This document shows positions 50,198 through 59,277 of a DNA stretch of 64,000 nt, piece by piece; the stretch's first letter is position 1; every line of letters begins with the position of its first letter. A program made the position numbers and the translations under genes. Source of the stretch: Rugamonas rubra (GTDB lineage: Bacteria; Pseudomonadota; Gammaproteobacteria; Burkholderiales; Burkholderiaceae_D); assembly GCF_900114705.1 (NCBI RefSeq), contig NZ_FOTW01000025.1, positions 1-64,000 of the forward strand, written 5' to 3'. The notes beneath the pieces were generated by a model. It saw only the letters and a list, made by a program, of their open reading frames with translations, had not been told where the DNA came from and ran no database searches.

Positions 50198-51103
50198 ATG
50201 GACGCACAACACGACGCCCGGCACGACGGCCACGCCGACCATCAACACGGCCTGGCGGCCGACTTGGACACCATGCTGAATCTGGCGTCCAACCGGCGCC
50301 AGTCGCTGCGCTGGCTGCTGGCCGGCGCCGGCGCGTTGCCGATGCTGGGCTGCGGCGGTTCGGGCGGCGCGACGGCCGACACCAGCACCAGCGGCGCGAC
50401 GACCGCGCCGACCATCCCGCCCACGCCGCCCACGCCGACCACGCCGACCACCGGCGCCTGCGCGGTGATCCCGGAGGAGACCGGCGGGCCGTATCCGGCC
50501 GATGGCAGCAACAGCAACGGCAGCGGCGTGGCCAATGTGTTGAACCAGACCGGCGTGGTGCGCAGCGACATCCGCAGCAGCTTCGGCGGCGCCAGCGGCG
50601 TGGCGGCCGGCGTGCCCTTGACGATCAAGCTACAGATCGTCAACGCCAGCGGCGGTTGCAGCGCGCTGGCCGGTTACACCGTCTACCTGTGGCACTGCGA
50701 CCGCGACGGCCAGTACTCGCTGTACTCGAGCGGCGTGACGGGACAGAACTACCTGCGCGGCGTGCAGGAGGCCGACAGCGGCGGCAACGTCAGCTTCAGC
50801 ACCATCTTCCCCGGCTGCTACGCCGGGCGCATGCCGCACGTGCACTTCGAGGTCTATCCGACGCTGGCCAAGAGCGCCAGCGCGGCCAACCGCGTCAAGA
50901 CCTCGCAGTTCACCTTCCCCATGGCGACCCTCAACGAGGTCTACGCCACGGCCGGCTACAGCAGCAGCGTGCGCAACCTGGCGCAGATCAGCTACGCCAG
51001 CGACAACGTGTTCGGCGACGGCACCACGCTGCAAATGGCCGCCGTCAGCGGCAACGCCAGCGACGGCTACGTGGTGACGCTGACGCTGGGCGTGGCCGGC
51101 TAG
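50198..51103 (+). CDS. Exported intradiol ring-cleavage dioxygenase-like protein
   Basis: 301 residues. After a His-rich N-terminus, NRRQSLRWLLAGAGALPMLGCGG combines a twin-arginine-like pair, a hydrophobic core and a lipobox-like Cys, so export and perhaps lipid anchoring are likely. A Thr/Pro-rich linker follows. The catalytic domain resembles the protocatechuate 3,4-dioxygenase beta fold: TGGPYPADG, YTVYLWHCDRDGQYSLYS, QNYLRGVQEADSGGNVSFSTIFPGCYAGRMPHVHFEVYP, with candidate iron ligands Tyr in YSLYS/GCYAGR and His in HVHFEV. Exported members of this family are common but their substrates are mostly unknown. ATG 50198 follows TTGGAG. Confidence 0.85.
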   Translation: MDAQHDARHDGHADHQHGLAADLDTMLNLASNRRQSLRWLLAGAGALPMLGCGGSGGATADTSTSGATTAPTIPPTPPTPTTPTTGACAVIPEETGGPYPADGSNSNGSGVANVLNQTGVVRSDIRSSFGGASGVAAGVPLTIKLQIVNASGGCSALAGYTVYLWHCDRDGQYSLYSSGVTGQNYLRGVQEADSGGNVSFSTIFPGCYAGRMPHVHFEVYPTLAKSASAANRVKTSQFTFPMATLNEVYATAGYSSSVRNLAQISYASDNVFGDGTTLQMAAVSGNASDGYVVTLTLGVAG

Positions 51104-51129
51104 GCCGGCGCCGCGCCGGCCGCCGGCGC

Positions 51130-52563
51130 TCAGGACATGAAGCCCAGGTCGCGCTGGCTGAAGTTGCCGATGTGCGGGAACACGTCGGCGATCTGTGTGG
51201 CCGACAGGCCGAACCAGCCGGCCAGCGTGGCGCCGTACTGGTCGACCGAGATGGTCGGCAGCAGCGAGCCGGAGCCGATGTCCAAATCATGTTTGAGGCC
51301 GGTGACCGGGAAGGCGCCGTAGATCTGCCGTCCCTTGACTGCGCCGCCGACGACGAAATGGTGGGAGCCCCAGCCGTGGTCGGTGCCGTCGCCGTTGCTG
51401 GTGAAGGTGCGGCCGAAGTCGGAGGCGGTGAAGGTGGTGACCTGCTTGCGCAGGTCGGCGCCCTGCAGCGTGGCCAGTACGCCGTCGAAGTAGGCCAGCG
51501 CGTGGGCCAGGCGGCCGAGCAGGTCGGCCTGTAGCACGCGCTGGTTGTCGTGGCTGTCGAAACCGCCCAGGCTGACGTAGAACACCTGGCGCCGCGCGCC
51601 CAGCGCCGTGCGGCCGCCGATGATGCGTGCCACTGTTTGCAGCTGCACCGCCAGGCCGTTGACGCTGGCGGCGCCGGTGCTGGGATTGACGAAGGGCGCC
51701 GGGTTGGGCACGCCGCCCGGCCCGGCGGCCAGCATGGCGCCGCTCAGCACCGACTGCGAGGCAAGGGCGCGGCCGACCACGGCGGCGTGCTCGCGCTCGA
51801 ACATCTCGCTGCGCTCGCCGCTGGCGATGGCGCGCAGCGGGTTGGCGGCGGCCGGCGCGCCGAACAGGGCGCCGCTGAGATTGCGCACCGGGACCGCGCC
51901 GGCGGCGCTGATCTGGTACTGGCGGATCTCGCGGCCGCTGAGGAAGATGGCGTTGCCGGCGGCCGAGATGCAGGTGAAGCTGGCGTTGCCGTTGCCGGCG
52001 GCGAGCATGTCGCCCATGCGGCCGCCCCAGCCGAAGCTGGCGCCCTCCGGCCTGTACGACTGCCACAACGACTGCTGGTCGTTGTGCGAGAACAGCTTGG
52101 GCGGCAGCGGCGCGGCGCCGCTCTGGTACCGCAGCTTGGTGGTGGGGACGACCAGGGTGCCGACGTTGGCCACCACGGCGGCGCGGCCCTGGTCGAACAA
52201 ATCCTTCAGCGGCGCCATGCTGGGGTGCAGGGCGAAGCTGCGGCCGGCGTGGCCGCCGGCCGGGACGATGGGCAGCACGCCGCGCGGTGCGCCGACGGGG
52301 GGCAGGGCGATCGAGCCGGCGTCGGCGGTGGTGCGGATGCGCGTGTATTCGTTCCAGGAGGCGCTGTCGGTGGCTAGCACGGTGTTGGCGTGGTCATTGC
52401 CGCCGTTGAGGAACAGGCAGACGACGGCCTTGTAGTCGCCGGCGCCCTCGGCGGCGGCGTTGCCCATCGCCGCCAGGTTGATGGCGAAGGGGGCGGCGCT
52501 GCCGCCGGCCAGGGTCAGCATGGAGCCGAGAAAGCGGCGGCGTGATTGGTGGTGGTCGTTCAT
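51130..52563 (-). CDS. DUF1501 family exported protein
   Basis: 477 residues with a twin-arginine signal (SRRRFLGSMLTLAGGSAAPFAINLAAMGNAAA). DUF1501 landmarks: KAVVCLFLNGGNDHANTVL, FALHPSMAPLKDLFDQGRAAVVANVGTL, FYVSLGGFDSHDNQ, VTTFTASDFGRTFTSNGDGTDHGWGSHHFVVGG. This fold is sulfatase/alkaline-phosphatase-like, but no function is proven. ATG 52563 lies 10 bases after the DUF1800 gene's stop; the two families almost always occur as a pair, probably acting together outside the cytoplasm. Confidence 0.92.
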   Translation of the reverse strand: MNDHHQSRRRFLGSMLTLAGGSAAPFAINLAAMGNAAAEGAGDYKAVVCLFLNGGNDHANTVLATDSASWNEYTRIRTTADAGSIALPPVGAPRGVLPIVPAGGHAGRSFALHPSMAPLKDLFDQGRAAVVANVGTLVVPTTKLRYQSGAAPLPPKLFSHNDQQSLWQSYRPEGASFGWGGRMGDMLAAGNGNASFTCISAAGNAIFLSGREIRQYQISAAGAVPVRNLSGALFGAPAAANPLRAIASGERSEMFEREHAAVVGRALASQSVLSGAMLAAGPGGVPNPAPFVNPSTGAASVNGLAVQLQTVARIIGGRTALGARRQVFYVSLGGFDSHDNQRVLQADLLGRLAHALAYFDGVLATLQGADLRKQVTTFTASDFGRTFTSNGDGTDHGWGSHHFVVGGAVKGRQIYGAFPVTGLKHDLDIGSGSLLPTISVDQYGATLAGWFGLSATQIADVFPHIGNFSQRDLGFMS

Positions 52564-52573
52564 CTCGGTGTCC

Positions 52574-54301
52574 TTATTTTTGAACCAGGTATTCGGGCGA
52601 GGCCATCGACAGGTAGACGGCGAGGTAGACGCGGTTGCGCTGGGCGCGGGCGACGGCGGCGGCGGCGGCGGCGGCGTTGCCGGCGGTGGCGGCGGGCAGC
52701 GGCACGCTGTTGATGGCGCTCAGGATCTGGCCGCGCAGCGCGCTGGTCATGGCGCCGTTCATCAACAGCAGGTTGACGCGGTCGACCAGCGCGGCCGGAT
52801 TGGCCGCCAGTTTCAGCTCGGCGGCGTAGCCGGCCTGCACGTCGCGGCCGTAGCCGACACCGTTCGGCACCACGTCCTGCATCAGGTTCAGGTAGCCGGT
52901 CACCGACGGCTCGGCGGTGATCTGCATCTCCGGCGCCACCAGGCCGGCCGCCGCGATGCTGGTGTTGGGCGGCGTGTACGAGGGGCGGAAGAAGTTGAAC
53001 ACCGACGGCGAGCGCATCGCCGTCTGGCCCAGGCCGGACAAGGGGTCGTCCTGCTGCGGGATCTGGTAGCGCCCCGAGGCCGAGTGGGCCTCGAAGGCGC
53101 GCATCCAGTTGGCCAGGCGCAGCACCGGCTCGCGCAGCTTGCCGGCGCGCAGGGCGAAGTTCTGCCGCGCCTCCGGGTCGAGCAGCACGGCGCGCAGCAC
53201 CGCCTTCATGTCGCCGCGCACACCCTTGCCGTTGTTGGCGAAGGCGGCGGCGACCCGGTTGATGTAGCCGGGACTGGGGTTGCTGCTGACCAGGCGCTGG
53301 ATCAGTTGGCGGCCGAAGAAGGGGCCGACGTTGGGGTGGTTGAACAGCGTGTCGAGGGCCAGCTTGAGCTCGGCCTCGCCGCTGCCGTTGACGCTGACGC
53401 CGAGGAAGTGCTTCTCGCTGGTGGAGTGGAAGCGCGGGTACAGCTGCATCGGCTTCCAGTCGCGCTCGGGGTCGGGCGCGCCGCCGTAGAAGCGGTTGTT
53501 GCTGGCGTCCGGGCCGGCCCAGCTCCAACCGGTGAAGACCTTGGCCAGGCCGGCCACGTCGTCGTGGTTGTAGGTCTCGATCGGGGTGCCGTTCTGCGTG
53601 CGCGGGCTGCCGTCCTGGTTCAGCTGATACAGGCCGATGCTCATCAACTGCATGATCTCGCGGGCGAAGTTCTCGTCGGGCAGGCGCTCGCCGGACTCGC
53701 GCTGGTTGCCCAGATGGCTCAGGTAGCGGCCCATCATCGGGTGCAGGGCGACGTCCTGCAATAGGTCGCGGAAATTGCCGAAGGCGTGCTTGCCCAGCAT
53801 GTCGTAGTAGCCGGCCACGCCGCGTGGCATGTTGCCGACGCCGGCGTCTATCAGCGAGATGACGAAGATCTCCGACAGGGCGAACTTGACGCGTTGGCGC
53901 AGCTGGTCGTCGCCCTGGGCGGCCTGCTGCCAAAAGGTCTCGAGGAACAGGTCCTGGCCCGATTTGCTGCCCGGCGCGATCTTTGCAAGAGTGGTGTTGT
54001 AGGCGGCGCGGTGACTGGTCTGCGGCTTGGCGAACTCGCTGCTGAGCCAGGCGTCGGCGCCGCGCGCGCCGACATCGGCGATGGCGGCGCTGGTCGGGCC
54101 GAAGCTGGCCTGGCCGAGGAAGCGGGCGGCGGCGGCCGGCGTCATCCGCGCCGCCGTGCCGATGCCGATGCCGATGCCGCTGGCGAGCAGCTGCGGCGGC
54201 GCGGCGGCGGCCTGGTCCGTATTGCCGTTGTCGCCGCCGCAGGCGGCCAGGAGCAGTAGCGGGAGGCCAGTCCCGGCGAGGCTGAATTTTCCGAATTTCA
54301 T
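52574..54301 (-). CDS. DUF1800 family lipoprotein
   Basis: 575 residues. Signal with lipobox LLLAAC (FSLAGTGLPLLLLAACGG). DUF1800 motifs: AARFLGQASFGPTSAAIADV, LRQRVKFALSEIFVIS, YYDMLGKHAFGNFRDLLQDVALHPMMGRYLSHLGN, PDENFAREIMQLMSIGLYQLNQDG, FHSTSEKHFLGV and MRSPSVFNFFRPSYTPPN. First gene of the DUF1800-DUF1501 pair. Family function unknown; all-helical, secreted. ATG 54301 starts directly at the basic n-region of the signal. A short Gly/Ile repeat (GIGIGIG) follows the lipid anchor. Confidence 0.92.
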   Translation of the reverse strand: MKFGKFSLAGTGLPLLLLAACGGDNGNTDQAAAAPPQLLASGIGIGIGTAARMTPAAAARFLGQASFGPTSAAIADVGARGADAWLSSEFAKPQTSHRAAYNTTLAKIAPGSKSGQDLFLETFWQQAAQGDDQLRQRVKFALSEIFVISLIDAGVGNMPRGVAGYYDMLGKHAFGNFRDLLQDVALHPMMGRYLSHLGNQRESGERLPDENFAREIMQLMSIGLYQLNQDGSPRTQNGTPIETYNHDDVAGLAKVFTGWSWAGPDASNNRFYGGAPDPERDWKPMQLYPRFHSTSEKHFLGVSVNGSGEAELKLALDTLFNHPNVGPFFGRQLIQRLVSSNPSPGYINRVAAAFANNGKGVRGDMKAVLRAVLLDPEARQNFALRAGKLREPVLRLANWMRAFEAHSASGRYQIPQQDDPLSGLGQTAMRSPSVFNFFRPSYTPPNTSIAAAGLVAPEMQITAEPSVTGYLNLMQDVVPNGVGYGRDVQAGYAAELKLAANPAALVDRVNLLLMNGAMTSALRGQILSAINSVPLPAATAGNAAAAAAAVARAQRNRVYLAVYLSMASPEYLVQK

Positions 54302-54600
54302 CTATTTCCCTAGCGGTTAGAAACAGCGCCGATTGTAGTTCGGTTCGCTTTTCAGCGTTTTTTCGCGCGTCAATTGTGCGTCGCATTGCTCCGACGTTGG
54401 CCGATTTTGGCTGTATATTTGGCGATGTTACGCGAACTTATCATATGTAAAACGAACATTATTTTAGGGAAACGTCATATTTCCACAACGCATCTATTGC
54501 TTGTAGGCATAGTCCTACGGGGTGGATTTCGCCCGATTGGGCGTCGGCGGCATGGCGGCGAACGGGGTTTCGCGGGCCCGCGGTTGTCGGCGGGAACGCC
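54302..54600. other. Intergenic region
   Basis: 299 bp between two minus-strand genes. AT-rich in the middle (54410-54510), which probably holds the promoter of the DUF1800-DUF1501 pair on the minus strand. A small inverted repeat GTAGG/CCTAC (54508-54523) is present. The open frame on the plus strand has no ribosome site and is not protein-like. Confidence 0.4.
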
Positions 54601-55713
54601 CTACGCCTGACCGGCAAGAACCGGGGCGCGGCGCGGCGCCAGCGATAGCGGCCGCTCGACCAGCAAGAACAGCGCGGCGGAGCCTGCCAGCGTGATGGCC
54701 AGCAGCAACGGCAGCGCGCCCCAGAGCAGCAGTGGCCCGGCGGCGAACGGGGGCAGGTGGGCCAGCGCGACGAAGGCGGCCTTGAGCAGTAGGCCGTGTA
54801 GCAGGTAGTAGGAGTAGCTCATATTTCCCAGCCAGCGCAGCGGCGCGCAGCAGAACGCGTGCCCAAGCCAGCCCTGCGGTCGCTCGAAGCAGCACAGGCA
54901 GAGCCGGTATAGGGCGGCGGCCAGGGCGACGATCTTCAGTGGCGCGGCCAGCGGCATCAACAGGACGATCAGCGCGCAGGCCAGCGCCGCCAGCGCCATG
55001 CCCTCGTTGGGCGGGCGCAGGCGGCCACCCATCTCGTGCCGATGGCCGCGCATCTCGTGCAGCAGGGCGCCGGCGGCGAACATGAGCGAGCGCAGCGGCG
55101 CGCCGAGGGCGAGGTGGCCGGCGATGATGGCGCCGCCGACGGCGAACAGGAAGGCGACGCGCCAGCGGCGGCGTTGCCGGCGCAGTCCGAAGGCGCCGAT
55201 CAGCAGCGGCGTCGCCAGGTAGTAGAACAGCTCGTAGCTGAGCGACCAGGAGACGGTGATCAGCGGCGGCTCGCCGAGCAGCGGGGCGAGCAGCAGCAGG
55301 TTTTGCAGCAGGTAGAGCGCGGCGTCCGGCGCCGCCGGCGGGATCTTGCTCTCGGCGGGGAAGGCCAGCGACAGCGCCAGATACAGCAGGAAGACGGCGC
55401 CGTAGGTGGGGTAGATGCGCAGCAGGCGGCGCCGCATGAAGGGCAGGAAGGCCTGCCGGCGGGCCATCAGCGAACCGTAGATCAGGTAGCCGCTGAGGAC
55501 GAAGAACAGGTCGACGCCGCTGTTGCCGGCCAGGTGCAGCAAGCGCGCCAGCAGCGCGGAGGCCGAGCCGCCGTCCTGCCACGGCGCGGCCAGCGTGGTG
55601 TAGTGGACCAGGAATACCAGCAGCACGGCCAGGCCGCGCAGGCCCTCCATCGGGCGCAGGGTGTGCGCGCCGGCGCCGTGGGATAGTTCGAATCGGTCGC
55701 TGAGCCAGTTCAT
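54601..55713 (-). CDS. Acyltransferase 3 family membrane protein
   Basis: 370 residues, about ten transmembrane segments. The family's N-terminal motif RPMEGLRGLAVLLVFLVHYTTL holds the conserved His (about residue 37), followed by SGVDLFFVLSGYLIYGSLMAR and RRRLLRIYPTYGAVFLLYL. The C-terminal part contains RWLGNMSYSYYLLHGLLLKAA. Members transfer acetyl or other acyl groups to surface polysaccharides, lipids or antibiotics; the substrate is unknown. ATG 55713. No polysaccharide genes are next to it, so the target is not hinted at by context. Confidence 0.9.
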   Translation of the reverse strand: MNWLSDRFELSHGAGAHTLRPMEGLRGLAVLLVFLVHYTTLAAPWQDGGSASALLARLLHLAGNSGVDLFFVLSGYLIYGSLMARRQAFLPFMRRRLLRIYPTYGAVFLLYLALSLAFPAESKIPPAAPDAALYLLQNLLLLAPLLGEPPLITVSWSLSYELFYYLATPLLIGAFGLRRQRRRWRVAFLFAVGGAIIAGHLALGAPLRSLMFAAGALLHEMRGHRHEMGGRLRPPNEGMALAALACALIVLLMPLAAPLKIVALAAALYRLCLCCFERPQGWLGHAFCCAPLRWLGNMSYSYYLLHGLLLKAAFVALAHLPPFAAGPLLLWGALPLLLAITLAGSAALFLLVERPLSLAPRRAPVLAGQA

Positions 55714-55839
55714 CGGGCGACTATACCGCAGGGCGCCTGGTACGGGCTTGATTCGGCATCAAGCCTCGCCCCGATTGGCCCCCGATTGGCCCCCGATCAG
55801 CCCGCACGCGGTGCGGGGTGAAGGCCGGCCTCGTCGCGC

Positions 55840-58092
55840 CTACTGCTTGACGCAGTCGACGAAGTAGCCGCGCTTGCCGTCCACCTCGCGCTTGACCAGG
55901 CCGTGCACGTCCGTCTCGAAGCCGGGGAAGCGCTCGTTGAAGTCGCGCGCGAAGCGCAGGTAGTCGACGATGGTCTTGTTGAAGCGCTCGCCCGGGATCA
56001 GCAGCGGAATGCCCGGTGGATACGGCGTCAGCAGGATCGAGGTGATGCGGCCCTCCAACTCGTCGATGGCGACCCGCTCGATTTCGCGGTGCGCCATCTT
56101 GGCGAAGGCGTCCGACGGCTTCATCGCCGGAACCATGTCCGACAGGTACATCTCGGTGGTCAAACGGGCCACGTCGTAGGCCTTGTAGAAGTCGTGGATC
56201 TGCTGGCACAGGTCGCGCAGGCCCATCTTCTCGTAGCGCGGATTGGCCGCCGCGAACTCGGGCAGGATGCGCCACATCGGCTGGTTCTTGTCGTAGTCGT
56301 CCTTGAACTGTTGCAAAGCCGTCAACAGGGTGTTCCAGCGGCCCTTGGTGATGCCGATGGTGAACATGATGAAGAACGAATACAGGCCGCACTTCTCGAT
56401 GATGACGCCGTGCTCGGCCAGGTACTTGGTGACGATCGACGCCGGGATGCCGGTCTCGCCGAACTTGCCGTCGAGCGACAGGCCCGGGTTGACGATGGTC
56501 GCCTTGATCGGGTCGAGCATGTTGAAGCCCGGCGCCAGCTTGCCGAAGCCGTGCCAGTCGTCGTCGGCGTGGATCATCCAGTCCTCGCGCGAGCCGATGC
56601 CTTCTTCGGCGAAGCTGTTCGGACCCCACACCTGGAACCACCAGTCCTTGCCCCACTCCTGGTCGATCTTCTTCATGGCGCGGCGGAAGTCGAGCGCCTC
56701 GATGATCGATTCCTCCACCAGGGCGGTGCCGCCCGGCGCTTCCATCATGGCGGCGGCGACGTCGCAGGAGGCGATGATCGAGTACTGCGGCGAGGTCGAG
56801 GTGTGCATCAGGTAGGCCTCGTTGAAGGCGTCCAGGTCGAGCTTGACCGAGTCCGACTCGCGCACCAGGATCTGCGAGGCCTGCGACAGGCCGGCGAGCA
56901 ATTTGTGCGTCGACTGGGTCGAGAAGATCATCGACTCCTTGGCGCGCGGGCGGTCCTTGCCGATGGCGTGCATGTCCTTGTAGAAATCGTGGAAGGTGGC
57001 GTGCGGCAGCCAGGCCTCGTCGAAGTGCAGGGTGTCGATCTTGCCGTCAAGCATTTCGCGCAGGGTTTCGACGTTGTAGATCACGCCGTCGTAGGTCGAC
57101 TGGGTGATGGTCAAAATGCGCGGCTTCTTGTTGACGGCCTCGCGGGCGAAAGGGTTGGCCTCGATCTTGCGGGCGATGCTTTCCGGCGTGAACTCCTCCA
57201 GCGGGATCGGACCGATGATGCCGAGGTGGTTGCGGGTCGGCATCAGGAAGACGGGGATGGCGCCGCACATGATGATCGAGTGCAGGATCGACTTGTGGCA
57301 GTTGCGGTCGACCACGACGATGTCGCCCGGCGCCACCGTCGAGTGCCAGACCATCTTGTTCGAGGTCGAGGTGCCGTTGGTGACGAAATAGCAATGGTCG
57401 GCGTTGAAGATGCGCGCCGCGTTGCGTTCGGAGGCGGCGATGGGGCCGGTGTGGTCGAGCAGCTGGCCGAGTTCCTCGACGGCGTTGCAGACGTCGGCGC
57501 GCAGCATGTTCTCGCCGAAGAACTGGTGGAACATCTGGCCGATCGGCGACTTCAGGAAGGCCACGCCGCCCGAGTGGCCGGGGCAGTGCCAGGAGTAGGA
57601 GCCGTCGTTGGCGTAGTGCACCAGGGCGCGGAAGAAGGGCGGCGACAGGCCGTCCAGGTAGGACTTGGCCTCGCGGATGATGTGGCGGGCGACGAACTCG
57701 GGCGTGTCCTCGAACATGTGGATGAAGCCGTGCAGCTCGCGCAGGATGTCGTTGGGGATGTGGCGCGAGGTGCGCGTTTCGCCGTACAGGTAGATCGGGA
57801 TGTCGGCGTTCTTGTAGCGGATCTCCTCGACGAAGGCGCGCAGCGACTTCAGGGCGTGGTCGGTCTCCTCGACCGAGCCGGCGCCGAACTCCTCGTCGTC
57901 GATCGACAGCACGAACGCCGAGGCGCGCGACTGCTGCTGGGCGAACTGCGACAGGTCGCCGTAACTGGTTACGCCCAGCACTTCCATGCCTTCTTTTTCC
58001 ATCGCGGCGGCCAGGGCGCGGATGCCCAGGCCGGACGTATTTTCAGAACGGAAATCCTCGTCGATGATGACGATGGGGAAACGAAATTTCAT
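55840..58092 (-). CDS. Orn/Lys/Arg decarboxylase (group III, PLP-dependent)
   Basis: 750 residues: N-terminal response-regulator-like wing domain (FPIVIIDEDFRSENTSGLGIRALAAAMEKEG), PLP-binding domain with THKLLAGLSQAS (Lys about 395), HCPGHSGGVAFLKSP, CYFVTNGTSTSNKMVWHSTVAPGDIVVVDRNCHKS, HFDEAWLPHATF, and a C-terminal domain with LTPYPPGIPLLIPGE. Size and domains match inducible or biosynthetic arginine/lysine/ornithine decarboxylases; the amino acid cannot be told by eye. It yields a diamine or agmatine and consumes a proton, serving acid resistance or polyamine synthesis. ATG 58092 has GGAGA upstream. Confidence 0.93.
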   Translation of the reverse strand: MKFRFPIVIIDEDFRSENTSGLGIRALAAAMEKEGMEVLGVTSYGDLSQFAQQQSRASAFVLSIDDEEFGAGSVEETDHALKSLRAFVEEIRYKNADIPIYLYGETRTSRHIPNDILRELHGFIHMFEDTPEFVARHIIREAKSYLDGLSPPFFRALVHYANDGSYSWHCPGHSGGVAFLKSPIGQMFHQFFGENMLRADVCNAVEELGQLLDHTGPIAASERNAARIFNADHCYFVTNGTSTSNKMVWHSTVAPGDIVVVDRNCHKSILHSIIMCGAIPVFLMPTRNHLGIIGPIPLEEFTPESIARKIEANPFAREAVNKKPRILTITQSTYDGVIYNVETLREMLDGKIDTLHFDEAWLPHATFHDFYKDMHAIGKDRPRAKESMIFSTQSTHKLLAGLSQASQILVRESDSVKLDLDAFNEAYLMHTSTSPQYSIIASCDVAAAMMEAPGGTALVEESIIEALDFRRAMKKIDQEWGKDWWFQVWGPNSFAEEGIGSREDWMIHADDDWHGFGKLAPGFNMLDPIKATIVNPGLSLDGKFGETGIPASIVTKYLAEHGVIIEKCGLYSFFIMFTIGITKGRWNTLLTALQQFKDDYDKNQPMWRILPEFAAANPRYEKMGLRDLCQQIHDFYKAYDVARLTTEMYLSDMVPAMKPSDAFAKMAHREIERVAIDELEGRITSILLTPYPPGIPLLIPGERFNKTIVDYLRFARDFNERFPGFETDVHGLVKREVDGKRGYFVDCVKQ

Positions 58093-58333
58093 GCTGTCTC
58101 CAGAAAAGAAGACCGCCCCTGGCCATAGCTTGGAGGGGCGGGCAGGGCGCAACGGCGCCAAAAAAAAATAAGAACGGGATTCTCGCAGAAATGCCGCCGA
58201 TCTGGTAAAAAATCGTACGGAAATCTACAAACGACAACCCCGCATAGTGTGGCAGCGGTGTGACGCGGCGATGACAACCGCCTTCGGAGCCTGCCAGCGG
58301 CCCGGCCAGCGGCCCGGGGCGCGCCCTTTTAGT

Positions 58334-58954
58334 CTAGTGGCCGGCCGCGCCGACGCCCAGTTTCAGCATCAGCGCGGCTATCGGATCGACGTGCAGCCAG
58401 GCGAAGGCGCCCAGCGCGATGCCGACGCCGGCCACGCCGTAGGCCGCGCCCTGCAGCCACTTCTTGCGCGTGAGCAGGGTGATGGCGGCCAGCGAGATGG
58501 CGATCTGCTCGGCGGTGGTGGCCAGCGCCCACTGGTGGTGCTGGTGCATCGCCTCGTCCGACTTGTGGTTCCATTCGGTCGAGGAGGCCTCCCACTTCTC
58601 GGCCTCCTTCTTGATGTCCTCCTTCTCGCCCTTGTAGCGGGCCACGTCGGCCTTGTACTTCTCCGGGTCGACGCCGGGCAGGGTGGCGGCCAGCTCGGCC
58701 AGGTTCTGCTTGTTCGACTTGGCCTGGTAGTAGTTCCAGCTGTTGGCCGCCTGCGTCTTGTCGATCGCCGCGTTGTTCTTGAACAGCGCCGCGTCGTTCT
58801 GCGTGGCGCCGCCCTGGTAGCCGAACATGGCGCCGACGGTGGCGAGGATCGCCGTCATGACGGCGATGTTGCTGGAAAAACCGTCGCCGCCGTGGGCGGC
58901 GTGCTCCACCGCGTGGTCGTGCGGGCCGTGAACGTGAAAACCGTCTCCTGACAT
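58334..58954 (-). CDS. DUF4337 family membrane protein
   Basis: 206 residues. A His-rich N-terminus (HVHGPHDHAVEHAAHGG), one transmembrane segment (SNIAVMTAILATVGAMFGY), a long charged helical periplasmic or cytoplasmic part (LFKNNAAIDKTQAANSWNYYQAKSNKQNLAEL, RYKGEKEDIKKEAEKWEASS), and two hydrophobic C-terminal segments (AEQIAISLAAITLLT, GAAYGVAGVGIALGAFAWL). The order matches DUF4337. Function unknown. ATG 58954 gives the usual start. The stop is 242 bp from the decarboxylase start on the same strand. Confidence 0.88.
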   Translation of the reverse strand: MSGDGFHVHGPHDHAVEHAAHGGDGFSSNIAVMTAILATVGAMFGYQGGATQNDAALFKNNAAIDKTQAANSWNYYQAKSNKQNLAELAATLPGVDPEKYKADVARYKGEKEDIKKEAEKWEASSTEWNHKSDEAMHQHHQWALATTAEQIAISLAAITLLTRKKWLQGAAYGVAGVGIALGAFAWLHVDPIAALMLKLGVGAAGH

Positions 58955-59277
58955 GGGCTATTGAATCCTTGAATGCGTTAATTGGGTTGAACTGGGTTGA
59001 AATACGGCGGCCGGGTGGCACGCGTCGCAATTGTAGGGCTTTTTGCGCCGGCTGACGATGAATTGAATCGAATCGGCCGGTGCGGCGCCGCCAGGCGTGG
59101 CCCGGGGGAAGGTCGCCAGTGTTGGATTTTTGCCGCATAGAAATTTGCTCCAGTTCAACCCGGATGCCGATGTGGGATTCGGAGAGAATCGCCCCGACTG
59201 AATTCTCGTATCGTAGTTTGGTTCGCCGCATCAATTTCTACTCCGCACCAGCAGCGCCAACCGGCAAGGAGCAAGCC
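58955..59277. other. Intergenic region between divergent genes
   Basis: 323 bp holding the promoters of DUF4337 (-) and the chemoreceptor (+). A 9-bp direct repeat TGGGTTGAA occurs at 58983-58991 and 58993-59001 with a 10-bp period. No gene seen; an open plus-strand frame continues into the chemoreceptor but is not protein-like before 59278. Confidence 0.45.

Noticed and set aside
54374..54610. Plus-strand 78-codon ORF in the gap before the acyltransferase gene
   Set aside because: No ribosome site, its end overlaps the acyltransferase coding region, and the composition changes from AT-rich to random GC-rich.
55690..55705. GTTCGAATC-like sequence resembling a tRNA T-loop
   Set aside because: It lies within the first codons of the acyltransferase gene and no tRNA cloverleaf can be built around it.
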